Positions 1 to 7,203 of a stretch of DNA of 64,000 nt are shown here, one piece after another. The position numbers were made by a program, and so were the translations under genes. Location: assembly GCA_965261015.1 (NCBI GenBank), contig CBDHCC010000001.1:620001-684000 (forward strand), written 5' to 3'. This stretch comes from CBDHCC01 sp965261015. GTDB lineage: Bacteria > Pseudomonadota > Alphaproteobacteria > Sphingomonadales > Sphingomonadaceae. The notes below the pieces were generated by a model that saw only the letters and a program-made list of their open reading frames with translations, searched no databases and was not told the DNA's origin. The first letter of the stretch is position 1, and every line of letters starts with the position of its first letter.

Positions 1-1
1 G

Positions 2-1075
2 AACGGGCGGCTGCGCGCGCAGGGGCTCAACCCCTTCCACCTGCCGCTCGGCATCCTGCTGGACGAGCACGCCGGCGAACCGACGCCGACCAGTGCGTGC
101 ATCAAGTGCGACAAGTTCGACGGCTTCCCCTGCCCGGTGAACGGCAAGGCGGACGCGCAGGTGATCTCGATCGACCCGATGCTGGCGGCCCACCCCAATG
201 CCCGCCTGCTCACCCACACCACCGCCGAGCGGATCGAGACGGACGGATCGGGCCGGCGGGTGGCGGCGGTCGTGGCGCGCCGCAACGGGGTGGAGGAGCG
301 GCACACGGCCGAGATCGTGGTGGTGGCGTGCGGCGCGCTTTCCTCCGCGCTCCTGCTGCTTCGCTCCGCCAGCGACCGGCATCCGGACGGCCTGGCCAAC
401 CGCTCCGGCCTGGTGGGGCGGCGTTACATGCGGCACGAGATGTCGGTCGTCGCCGCGCTGATGCCGCAGCGCAACACCAGCGTGTTCCAGAAGACGATGG
501 CGCTCAGCGACTATTACTGGGGTGACGAGGAGTGGCCCTGGCCGATGGGGCTGATCCAGCTGATGGCGCGCACCTATCCCGCCCAGCTGAAATCGCAGGG
601 GCTGCCCGGTTGGGCGCAGTGGCTGCCGAACTGGCCTTTCGCGGAGGTCGCCGAACACTCGCTCGACTTCTGGCTCCAGGCCGAAGACCTGCCGATCGCC
701 GAGAACCGCGTGCATTATGTCGGCGACCAGGTGCGGCTCGACCTCAAGCCCACCAGCACGGCCGCGCTCTCCCAACTGGAGGAGCGGTTGCGCCGCGCGC
801 TCGACCGCGCCGGGCTGGCGGCCAAGTTCGTCCATCGGGGTGTCTATCTGTCGCACGACATTCCGGAGAGCGGCACCAGCCACCAGGCGGGCACGGCCGT
901 GTTCGGGACCGATCCGGCGACGAGCGTGCTGGACCTCGACTGCCGCGCGCACGAGCTCGACAATCTCTACCTCGCCGACGCCTCGTTCTTTCCGTCGATC
1001 GGCGCGGTCAACCCGACGCTGACCATCATCGCCAACGCGCTGCGCGTGGCCGACCGGATCGCGGAGCGGCTGTGA
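2..1075 (+). CDS. GMC-family FAD-dependent oxidoreductase, C-terminal part (5' truncated by window)
   Basis: The reading frame is open from the first bases of the window, so only the C-terminal ~357 residues are seen; the Rossmann FAD-binding N-terminus lies upstream. A Cys-rich segment (SACIKCDKFDGFPCPVNGKAD) precedes the substrate domain. The C-terminus has the GMC signature: a His in SGTSHQAGTAVFG and the closing NPTLTIIANALRVADRI, where the active-site His/Asn pair normally sits. Family members oxidise alcohols or sugars using FAD. The stop overlaps the next start (GTGA), so it heads or belongs to a five-gene operon with DoxX, cupin, SMP-30 and VOC genes. The family is clear; the substrate is unknown. 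Confidence 0.88.
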   Translation, partial: NGRLRAQGLNPFHLPLGILLDEHAGEPTPTSACIKCDKFDGFPCPVNGKADAQVISIDPMLAAHPNARLLTHTTAERIETDGSGRRVAAVVARRNGVEERHTAEIVVVACGALSSALLLLRSASDRHPDGLANRSGLVGRRYMRHEMSVVAALMPQRNTSVFQKTMALSDYYWGDEEWPWPMGLIQLMARTYPAQLKSQGLPGWAQWLPNWPFAEVAEHSLDFWLQAEDLPIAENRVHYVGDQVRLDLKPTSTAALSQLEERLRRALDRAGLAAKFVHRGVYLSHDIPESGTSHQAGTAVFGTDPATSVLDLDCRAHELDNLYLADASFFPSIGAVNPTLTIIANALRVADRIAERL

Positions 1076-1521
1076 GCTGGGCCGCCCTCCTGCCCCGCGC
1101 GTTGCTCGTGCTCCTGTTCCTGCCGTTCAGCGCGCTGGACAAGGTGGTGGATTTCCAGAGCGCGGTCGCCCAGGCGCGGGAGGTCTGCCGCCCGCGCTGG
1201 CTGGCCGTCGCGGCGATCGGGGCGGGACTGGCGGTGGAGGTGCTGGGATCGCTCACCATCCTGACCGGCGTGGGCGACCGGATCGGCGCGCTGGTGCTCG
1301 CCGGCTACTGCGTGGCGACCGCCGTCCTGTTCAAGCGCTTCTGGGCGCACCCGGCCTGGCTGCGCGATCCCACGGGCCAGGGCCGCACCTTGGCCTGGGA
1401 CTTCCTGAAGAACCTGTCGCTCGCCGGCGGCTTCCTCCTCATCGTGACCGGCGTCGACGGGTCCGGCCTCCAGCCCTTCCTCCACGATCCCCTCGCCTCC
1501 AGCCTCAGGAGCCTTCCATGA
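1072..1521 (+). CDS. DoxX-family membrane protein
   Basis: 149 residues starting at a GTG that overlaps the preceding stop. Four hydrophobic segments are visible (near residues 4-16, 40-58, 66-82 and 105-125), matching the short four-helix DoxX/TQO-small-subunit fold. DoxX proteins sit in the inner membrane and often accompany oxidoreductases, possibly linking electron transfer to quinones. Here it follows a GMC dehydrogenase, so it may help that flavoenzyme reach the respiratory chain; this is inference from position. The C-terminal tail after the last helix is short. The gene overlaps the following cupin gene by ATGA. Confidence 0.72.
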   Translation: MSWAALLPRALLVLLFLPFSALDKVVDFQSAVAQAREVCRPRWLAVAAIGAGLAVEVLGSLTILTGVGDRIGALVLAGYCVATAVLFKRFWAHPAWLRDPTGQGRTLAWDFLKNLSLAGGFLLIVTGVDGSGLQPFLHDPLASSLRSLP

Positions 1522-1964
1522 GCGACCCCGGACCCAAGCCCGTCACACGCTATTGGCACCTGTACGTCGACGACGACGGCGTCAGCCGGCAGCGCGAGTG
1601 CGAGCTGACCGAGTATCAGCAGCACCAGGTCGGCGACGCCGATCCGCAGTGGAACGACGAGCAGGGCCGCCATCCCTCCACCGTGGTCTTCACCGTCCAG
1701 CCGGTCGGCTGGATCGGCGAGTGGCACGAGAATCCCGCGCCGCAGTGGATCGTCGTGCTCTCGGGCCGCTGGTTCATCGAGTCGATGGACGGCACGCGGG
1801 TGGAGCAGGGGCCGGGCGAGTTCTCCTTCGGCGAGGATCAGGGCTGCGCCGAGACCGACGGCAAGAAGGGCCACCGCTCGGGCACGGTCGGCGACGAGCC
1901 GGCGCGGCTGATGACGGTGCAGCTGCACGTCGACCCTTCGCGCAAGCCCTGCCACATCCGGTGA
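1518..1964 (+). CDS. Cupin-like small protein
   Basis: 148 residues with no signal peptide. The centre (about residues 70-110) has cupin character: EWHENPAPQWIVVLSGRWFIES followed by an acidic turn and GPGEFSFGEDQG, i.e. the two conserved cupin boxes with a His and Glu as possible metal ligands. Cupins of this size bind a metal and act as isomerases, dioxygenases or sugar-binding accessory proteins. It lies between DoxX and SMP-30 genes with 4-bp overlaps on both sides (ATGA at its start, GTGA at its end), so it is translationally coupled to an oxidation/lactonase pathway. The reaction cannot be named from sequence. Confidence 0.7.
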   Translation: MSDPGPKPVTRYWHLYVDDDGVSRQRECELTEYQQHQVGDADPQWNDEQGRHPSTVVFTVQPVGWIGEWHENPAPQWIVVLSGRWFIESMDGTRVEQGPGEFSFGEDQGCAETDGKKGHRSGTVGDEPARLMTVQLHVDPSRKPCHIR

Positions 1965-2863
1965 GCGCGCCCGTCGCCATCCTGGACGAGCGTTTCCGCG
2001 CCTGCGTCCTGCCCAACGCGGCGCTGGAGGTGCTGGGCGAGGGCTGCCGCTGGCTGGAGGGGCCGGTGTGGTTCGCCGACCACCGCTGCCTCTATGTCAG
2101 CGACCTGCCGAACGACCGGGTGATGCGCTGGACGGCGGAGGGTGGATTGGCGGTCGCCTGGCGGCCGGCGGGCTTCGCCAACGGCCACGCGCGCGACGCA
2201 CAAGGCCGGCTGCTGACCTGCCACCACGAGTGGCGCTCCGTCACCCGGCGGGAGTGGGACGGATCGACCACGGTGCTCGCCGACCGCCTGAACGGCCGGC
2301 GGCTGAACGCGCCCAACGACATCGCCTGCCGCTCGGACGGGACGATCTGGTTCACCGACCCGCTCTACGGTCTTCAGACGGATTACGAGGGCGGCAAGCA
2401 GGCGTCGGAGCGGCCGGCGGCGCTGATGCGGATCGACCCGGACGGATCGCTGCACGTCGCCGCCGACGACTATGTCGGCCCCAACGGCGTGGCGCTGTCG
2501 CACGACGAGCGCAGCCTGTGGGTGACGGAGACGGGCGCCCAGTTCGCCGCCGACCCCATCCAGTGCATCCGCCGTCACGCGATCGCCGCCGACGGCGCGC
2601 TGTCGGGCGGCGAGTCCTTTGCCCATGTGTCGCCGGGCGAGGCCGACGGGATCGCGCTCGACCGGGACGGGCGGCTGTGGTCGAGTGCGGGCGACGGCGT
2701 CCATGTGTTCGACCCCGACGGGACGCTGATCGGCCGGGTGGAGGTGGGCTCGACCGTGTCCAACCTCTGCTTCGGCGACCGGCACCGCTCGCGCCTGTTC
2801 CTGTGCGCCGGCGAGCGGCTGCTGGCGCTGTTCACCAACGTGCGCGGGGCGGGGCGGCTGTGA
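1961..2863 (+). CDS. SMP-30/gluconolactonase family hydrolase
   Basis: 300 residues from a GTG overlapping the cupin stop. The six-bladed propeller signatures are present: GEGCRWLEGPVWF with the metal-binding Glu near residue 32, NAPNDIACRSDGTIWFTDP with the conserved Asn and Asp, VGPNGVALSHDERSLWVTET, and GEADGIALDRDGRLW. These residues bind the divalent metal that activates water for lactone hydrolysis. It probably opens a sugar- or aromatic-derived lactone made by the upstream GMC dehydrogenase. Cytoplasmic, as no signal peptide is seen. Overlaps the next gene by GTGA. Family assignment is firm; substrate is inferred only from context. Confidence 0.86.
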   Translation: MSAPVAILDERFRACVLPNAALEVLGEGCRWLEGPVWFADHRCLYVSDLPNDRVMRWTAEGGLAVAWRPAGFANGHARDAQGRLLTCHHEWRSVTRREWDGSTTVLADRLNGRRLNAPNDIACRSDGTIWFTDPLYGLQTDYEGGKQASERPAALMRIDPDGSLHVAADDYVGPNGVALSHDERSLWVTETGAQFAADPIQCIRRHAIAADGALSGGESFAHVSPGEADGIALDRDGRLWSSAGDGVHVFDPDGTLIGRVEVGSTVSNLCFGDRHRSRLFLCAGERLLALFTNVRGAGRL

Positions 2864-3675
2864 GCGGGGTGCGCGCGATCGCCGGCTTTCGGCTGGTGAC
2901 GGGCGATCCGGCGCGGCTGGCGCGGTTCTTCGCGCAGGCGTTCGGCGCGCGGGTGGGCGAGGCGCGGCCGATCCCACCGGCCGAGCTTCAAGTCCTGGGG
3001 CTGACGGGCGGCGGCTGGCGGACGCGGGTGAGCGTGGGCGACCAGTGGATCGACCTCGACCGGTACGAGCGGGCCGGGCGACCCTATCCCCTGGACGTGG
3101 GCGGCAACGACACCCGCTTCCAGCATTTCGCCTTCATCACGGACGACGCGGCCGCCGCCTGGGCGCGGGCGCTTGGGGCGGGCGCCGTGCCCATCTCACG
3201 CGACGGTCCCGTGACACTGCCCCCGTCCGCCGGCGGGGTGACGGCGGTGAAGTTCCGCGATCCCGACGGCCACCCGCTCGAGCTGCTCCAGTTTCCGCCG
3301 GGGGCGGACGTGGCGTGGCGAGGGACGGGCGTGCTCGGCATCGATCACTCCGCGATCAGCGTGGCCGATGTCGGCGGGTCGCGCGCCTTTTACGAGGACT
3401 GGGGTCTCAGCGTCGGCGACGCCACCGTGAACCAGGGGCGTGAGCAGGACGCGCTGGACGGCCTCGCGCAGGTCACGGTCGACGTGGTGCCCATGCGACC
3501 GCCGGGCGACGGGCCGCCCCACCTGGAACTGCTCGCCTACCGCTCGCCCAGCCCCCGGCGGGCCGCGTCGCCGGCGGTCAACGACGAGGCCGCCACACGC
3601 ATCGTCTGGACGGCGGACCACCACGCGCTCCGCCAGGATGCGGACGGCCATTGGCACGAATGGCGCGCGGCCTGA
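2860..3675 (+). CDS. VOC-superfamily protein with two glyoxalase-like domains
   Basis: 271 residues, GTG start overlapping the SMP-30 stop. Two vicinal-oxygen-chelate modules are visible: residues ~1-145 (start AIAGFRLVTGDPARLARFF, end FRDPDGHPLELLQFPPG with the metal-ligand Glu) and residues ~150-270 (GIDHSAISVADVGGSRAFYEDWGL). Such paired modules form ring-cleaving dioxygenases, isomerases or lyases. As the last gene of the operon it may act on the product of the lactonase. It ends 4 bp before the stop of the convergent isomerase gene, with no obvious terminator between them. Exact chemistry unknown. Confidence 0.78.
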   Translation: MSGVRAIAGFRLVTGDPARLARFFAQAFGARVGEARPIPPAELQVLGLTGGGWRTRVSVGDQWIDLDRYERAGRPYPLDVGGNDTRFQHFAFITDDAAAAWARALGAGAVPISRDGPVTLPPSAGGVTAVKFRDPDGHPLELLQFPPGADVAWRGTGVLGIDHSAISVADVGGSRAFYEDWGLSVGDATVNQGREQDALDGLAQVTVDVVPMRPPGDGPPHLELLAYRSPSPRRAASPAVNDEAATRIVWTADHHALRQDADGHWHEWRAA

Positions 3676-3679
3676 GGCC

Positions 3680-4531
3680 CTAAGCGGACGACATCGCCCA
3701 GGCCGCCTCCATGCCGTCCCGGCAGCGGTCCAGCATCGCGTCCAGATCGCCGTCCCACAGGCTGTCGTCCACATCCTGCGAGAAGATCTCGACGACATAG
3801 GCACCCTCGAACCCCGCCTCGCGCGTCCACCGGATCAGGTCGGCCAGCGGGATGGCCCCCTCGCCCGGCACGATCCGATCGGCGAACGAGCGGGGGTCCC
3901 GCCAGTCGCTCGCCTGCACGGTGAAGATGCGGTCGCCCGCGCGCGCGATCTGGGCGGCCAAACCGGCGTTCTGCCAGACGTTCCAATAGTCCAGGCACAG
4001 GCCGACCGCGTCGTGGCCCACATCCTCGATGACGGAGAGCGCCTGGTCCACGGTCCAGATGGCGCTCTCCACATTGACCGACGTCGGGTTGAGCGGCTCC
4101 AGCGCCAGGCGGACGCCGTGCTCGGCCGCCACGGGGGCGAGCGCGCGCAGCTCACGCGCGACCACCCGCATGGCCTCGGCCATGTCGCCGGTGGGGTGCG
4201 CGCCGGTGTTGGTGATGAAGGGCGTGGCCGGCGCGTGCGGGCCCAGGCGCTCGACGGTGGAGCGCAGCGCGGCCACCCGGTCCTCCAGCCGGCGCGGCTC
4301 CGGCGTCATGTGGCTGGCGAAGAACGTGCGGACGGACGGCTGCACCCCGCTGATCGCCAGCCCCGCCGCGCCGATCGCCGCCAGCTGTTCGGCGGCGCGG
4401 TCGGGGTCCAGCTTGTCCTCCACCACCTCCATCGCCGCCGCGCCGACACGGGCGTAGGCGGCCAGGTCGCGCTCGAACGACCAGGGGTTGGTGGTGAATT
4501 CGCTGAAGCCGAGGGTCAGATGGGGTGTCAT
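3680..4531 (-). CDS. Sugar phosphate isomerase/epimerase (xylose-isomerase-like TIM barrel)
   Basis: 283 residues starting at an ATG with an AGGAG Shine-Dalgarno sequence 7 bases upstream. Metal-ligand positions of the AP-endonuclease-2/xylose-isomerase-like barrel are recognisable: Glu in RLALEPLNP, Asp in VGLCLDYWNVW, and the late PGEGAIPLADLIRWTREAGFEGAYVVEIFS block. The family includes 2-keto-myo-inositol dehydratases, hydroxypyruvate isomerases and 3-keto-sugar lyases. It converges on the GMC/lactonase operon, and lies 61 bp downstream of the DUF2891 gene on the same strand, so it could be co-transcribed with the 5-oxoproline operon, although its function fits the sugar-oxidation operon better. 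Confidence 0.82.
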   Translation of the reverse strand: MTPHLTLGFSEFTTNPWSFERDLAAYARVGAAAMEVVEDKLDPDRAAEQLAAIGAAGLAISGVQPSVRTFFASHMTPEPRRLEDRVAALRSTVERLGPHAPATPFITNTGAHPTGDMAEAMRVVARELRALAPVAAEHGVRLALEPLNPTSVNVESAIWTVDQALSVIEDVGHDAVGLCLDYWNVWQNAGLAAQIARAGDRIFTVQASDWRDPRSFADRIVPGEGAIPLADLIRWTREAGFEGAYVVEIFSQDVDDSLWDGDLDAMLDRCRDGMEAAWAMSSA

Positions 4532-4592
4532 GGCGATCTCCTAGAGCTGGGCAGAAAAGGGTCGATCCTTTGCATCGAGGCTCCCGCCCCTC

Positions 4593-5582
4593 CTAGCCGG
4601 ACAGGACCGCGAGAAGGGCGAAGCTGCCGAGCCAGTGCTCGCCGGCGTAGTCGCCCGCCAGGTGGGGCAGGGCGGCCTCCAGGTGAAGCCGCGCGGTCGC
4701 CTTCGCCCGTTCCGCCACGCCGCCGTCGAGACGGCGGGCCAGTTCCCTCCAGCACCAGGCCCGACTGAGGTTCAGGCCGTCGAGATGGGCGATCTTGCCA
4801 TCGGAACGGTCGCTGACCCGGGCCGGGGTGAACAAGGTGGCGGGCCGGCCTTCGGACAGATCGGGAAGGAAGGCGGCGAACCACTCCCCGGAGGCGTCCC
4901 GAGGCAGGACCGTGGCCATGCAGAGGGCTTCGGTGAGCGCCGGCGACAGGAAATCGTCGCCACCGGGTTCCCACGCCTGGCATCCACGATCCGCGCCGAA
5001 CCGGGCGATCGCCCAACGCCGGATGTCAGCGGCCAAGCCATCGTCGAATAGCTCCGCCCAGGCGTGCGCTAGGATCAGGGAAAAGGCGCTGTTGAAGTGC
5101 GTGCCCGCGCGGATCGGGTAGGTGAGCTTTGTCAAATAGTCCGCCATCCGCGCGGCAAAGGCGCGCGCGAGCGGCTCGAGCTGCGTCGCCCAGGCGCGGT
5201 CCCGATGCCGCGACGCCTCCAGATGCAGGAAGAGCAGCCAGGCCCAGCCATAGGGCCGCTCGAAACCGGCGGACTGCGGCCGCTGGAGATAGGCGAGCTC
5301 GACGGCCACCTTTTCGGCCACGAACAGGTCGTCGGCCCGATCGGTGATCGCCCGTGTCGATTGCGCGTCCGGCCGCAATCGCCGCAGCGTCAGCAGAGTC
5401 CACCAGCCGTGGACGCAGCTGTGCCAATCGAAACTGCCGAAGAAGAGGGGGTGCAGGCCGCGCGGCGTTCGCGCGTCCTCGTCGCCGGCCAGGACGTGAT
5501 CCAGCTTGTGCGGATATTCCCGGCCGACATGGCCGAGCGCGATGGCCGACAGCCGGGTCGCCAGGTGGGTGTCGAGCGTCAC
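4593..5582 (-). CDS. DUF2891 family protein
   Basis: 329 residues from a GTG that overlaps the stop of the upstream DUF979 gene (GTGA, 5579-5582). Typical DUF2891 features are seen: N-terminal region with a GREYPHKLDHV block, then HPLFFGSFDWHSCVHGWW with conserved His/Cys, and several Trp/Leu-rich helices suggestive of an alpha/alpha barrel. No signal peptide. The family has no established activity, but in my recollection DUF969, DUF979 and DUF2891 recur together with 5-oxoproline or pyroglutamyl-peptide genes, as here. A hydrolase or isomerase role in that pathway is plausible. Last gene of the four-gene operon. Confidence 0.85.
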   Translation of the reverse strand: MTLDTHLATRLSAIALGHVGREYPHKLDHVLAGDEDARTPRGLHPLFFGSFDWHSCVHGWWTLLTLRRLRPDAQSTRAITDRADDLFVAEKVAVELAYLQRPQSAGFERPYGWAWLLFLHLEASRHRDRAWATQLEPLARAFAARMADYLTKLTYPIRAGTHFNSAFSLILAHAWAELFDDGLAADIRRWAIARFGADRGCQAWEPGGDDFLSPALTEALCMATVLPRDASGEWFAAFLPDLSEGRPATLFTPARVSDRSDGKIAHLDGLNLSRAWCWRELARRLDGGVAERAKATARLHLEAALPHLAGDYAGEHWLGSFALLAVLSG

Positions 5583-6532
5583 CGGAAGGCGACCAGATAG
5601 ATGAGCACGATGTTGACCGCCAGCAGGGGCACGGCCGTCGCGATCTGCACTCGGATCACGCCATATTGGTCCTTCAACTCCAACAGGGCCGCCGGCACCA
5701 GATTGAAGTTCGCCGCCATCGGCGTCATCAATGTCCCGCAAAAGCCCGCCAGCATACCGACCGCTCCGACCACCGCCGGGTCCCCGCCATAGCGTCCGAT
5801 CAGAAGGGGCACGCCGATCGCCGCCGCCATCACGGGAAAGGCCGCGAAGGCGTTGCCCATGACCACAGTGAAGATCGCCATGCCCAGGCCGAACACGACG
5901 ACCGTCAGGAACACGCTGCCGTCCGGGATCACCATGCGGGTTAAGGAGCCGATCGCATCGCCGACGCCGGCGGCCGCGAACAGCACGCCCAGCGCCGCCA
6001 GCATCTGCGGCAGCACCGCCGCCCACCCGATCGCGTCGATCAAGCGCCGTCCCTCCTGCACCGGAGCCAGGGCGGGCGGGCGCAGCCACGCGAACAGGAC
6101 ACCGATCGCCAGCAGGACGCCGACGCCCAGAAAGACATAGGTCTCCCGCTTGGCCTCGATCAGGCCGGCGGACCCCAGGGGCGAGAAATTGTAGATCAAG
6201 GTGCCCAGCAGCGCTGTGACCGGGATGATCAAGGCGGGCGCGAACAGCCGATTGCCCAGCCGCCGCGACCACCCCTCCCGTTCCTCGACGCTGGTCGTCG
6301 GAGGAGCGCTTCGGCCCAGCGCGCCAAAGCCGGCGAGCGCCGCCAGGCACAGCACCAGCACGCCATTGCCGAAGTCGCCCAGGCGGTCGCCGGCCAGCAG
6401 GCTCAACCCCATCAGCCCCCAGAAGGCGGCGTTCCCGAACCGGCGCGCCTGCCCCCGGTCCAGCACGGACAGGACCGCGAAGGACGCGAACATCGCGCCG
6501 GCCAGCAGATAGAGCGCGTTCAGGCCGATCAA
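5579..6532 (-). CDS. DUF979 family membrane protein, putative 5-oxoproline transporter subunit
   Basis: 317 residues if translation starts at the TTG overlapping the DUF969 stop (TTGA, 6529-6532). This start is chosen because every junction in the operon is a 4-bp overlap and the hydrophobic N-terminus MIGLNALYLLAGAMFASFAVL follows at once. About nine hydrophobic helices are visible, as usual for the family. A Gly/Ala-rich segment with DGSVFLTVVVFGLGMAIFTVVMGNAFAAFPVM and a GMLAGFCGTLMTPMAANFNLVPAALLELKD motif lie in the second half. With DUF969 it likely forms an inner-membrane permease; the substrate (5-oxoproline or a related amide) is inferred from the adjacent oxoprolinase. Confidence 0.83.
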   Translation of the reverse strand: MIGLNALYLLAGAMFASFAVLSVLDRGQARRFGNAAFWGLMGLSLLAGDRLGDFGNGVLVLCLAALAGFGALGRSAPPTTSVEEREGWSRRLGNRLFAPALIIPVTALLGTLIYNFSPLGSAGLIEAKRETYVFLGVGVLLAIGVLFAWLRPPALAPVQEGRRLIDAIGWAAVLPQMLAALGVLFAAAGVGDAIGSLTRMVIPDGSVFLTVVVFGLGMAIFTVVMGNAFAAFPVMAAAIGVPLLIGRYGGDPAVVGAVGMLAGFCGTLMTPMAANFNLVPAALLELKDQYGVIRVQIATAVPLLAVNIVLIYLVAFR

Positions 6533-7203
6533 CGGTCGGTCCGCCCCAGCCGGCGGTCCAAGAGCAGCAACCGGGTGCCCTGGATGACGAACGCGGCGAT
6601 GGCGGTCGGGATCGCCCACACCGCGAGCGTCAGCGGGGCCAGGTCATAGCCGTAGGTGGCGAGCGTCTGCTGGACGAGCACGATGGAGCCGATGGCGAAG
6701 AAGATGTCCTCTCCGAAGAACAGGCCGATATTGTCCGTCGCGGCGGCCTGGGCCTTGATCTCCTCCCGCTGATCCTCGTCCAGCTCTCCGTGCTGCTGGC
6801 GCGCGGCCGCGAGCGCCATGGGAGCGACCAGCGGGCGCACGGTCTGGGGGTGGCCAGCCGTGGAGTGCAGGCCCAGGGCGGCGGTCAGCTGGCGGTAGAG
6901 CAGATAGCCGATCAGCAGCCGCCCGGCCGTGGCGGTCTTCATCGACCGGATCAGGGATGCCGCGCGTTGCTGCAGGCCGAACCGTTCCAAGAGGCCGATC
7001 ACCGGCAGGACGATCCACACGATCGCGATGACGCGGTTGTCGTTGAACGCACGCCCGAAGGTGGAGATCACCTGGACCGGCCCCAGGCCCGCGATCAGGC
7101 CGGTGGCGATCGCCGACCCCGTGACGACCAGCATCGGGTTCAGCTTGCACGCGAAACCCAGCACCACCAGGGCGATCCCGATCAGCGGCCAATAGTTGAT
7201 CAT
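6529..7203 (-). CDS. DUF969 family membrane protein, putative 5-oxoproline transporter subunit
   Basis: 224 residues, ATG start overlapping the oxoprolinase stop (ATGA, 7200-7203). Hydrophobic helices at ~5-20, 25-45, 60-75, 165-185 and 190-210 flank a soluble loop rich in Gln/Glu (residues ~130-160). The segment LLYRQLTAALGLHSTAGHPQTVRPLVAPMA is typical of DUF969. Partner of the following DUF979 protein. No ATP-binding partner is encoded, so any transport would be secondary. Function is not proven for the family; the transporter role rests on topology and recurrent pairing with 5-oxoproline genes. Confidence 0.84.
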   Translation of the reverse strand: MINYWPLIGIALVVLGFACKLNPMLVVTGSAIATGLIAGLGPVQVISTFGRAFNDNRVIAIVWIVLPVIGLLERFGLQQRAASLIRSMKTATAGRLLIGYLLYRQLTAALGLHSTAGHPQTVRPLVAPMALAAARQQHGELDEDQREEIKAQAAATDNIGLFFGEDIFFAIGSIVLVQQTLATYGYDLAPLTLAVWAIPTAIAAFVIQGTRLLLLDRRLGRTDR

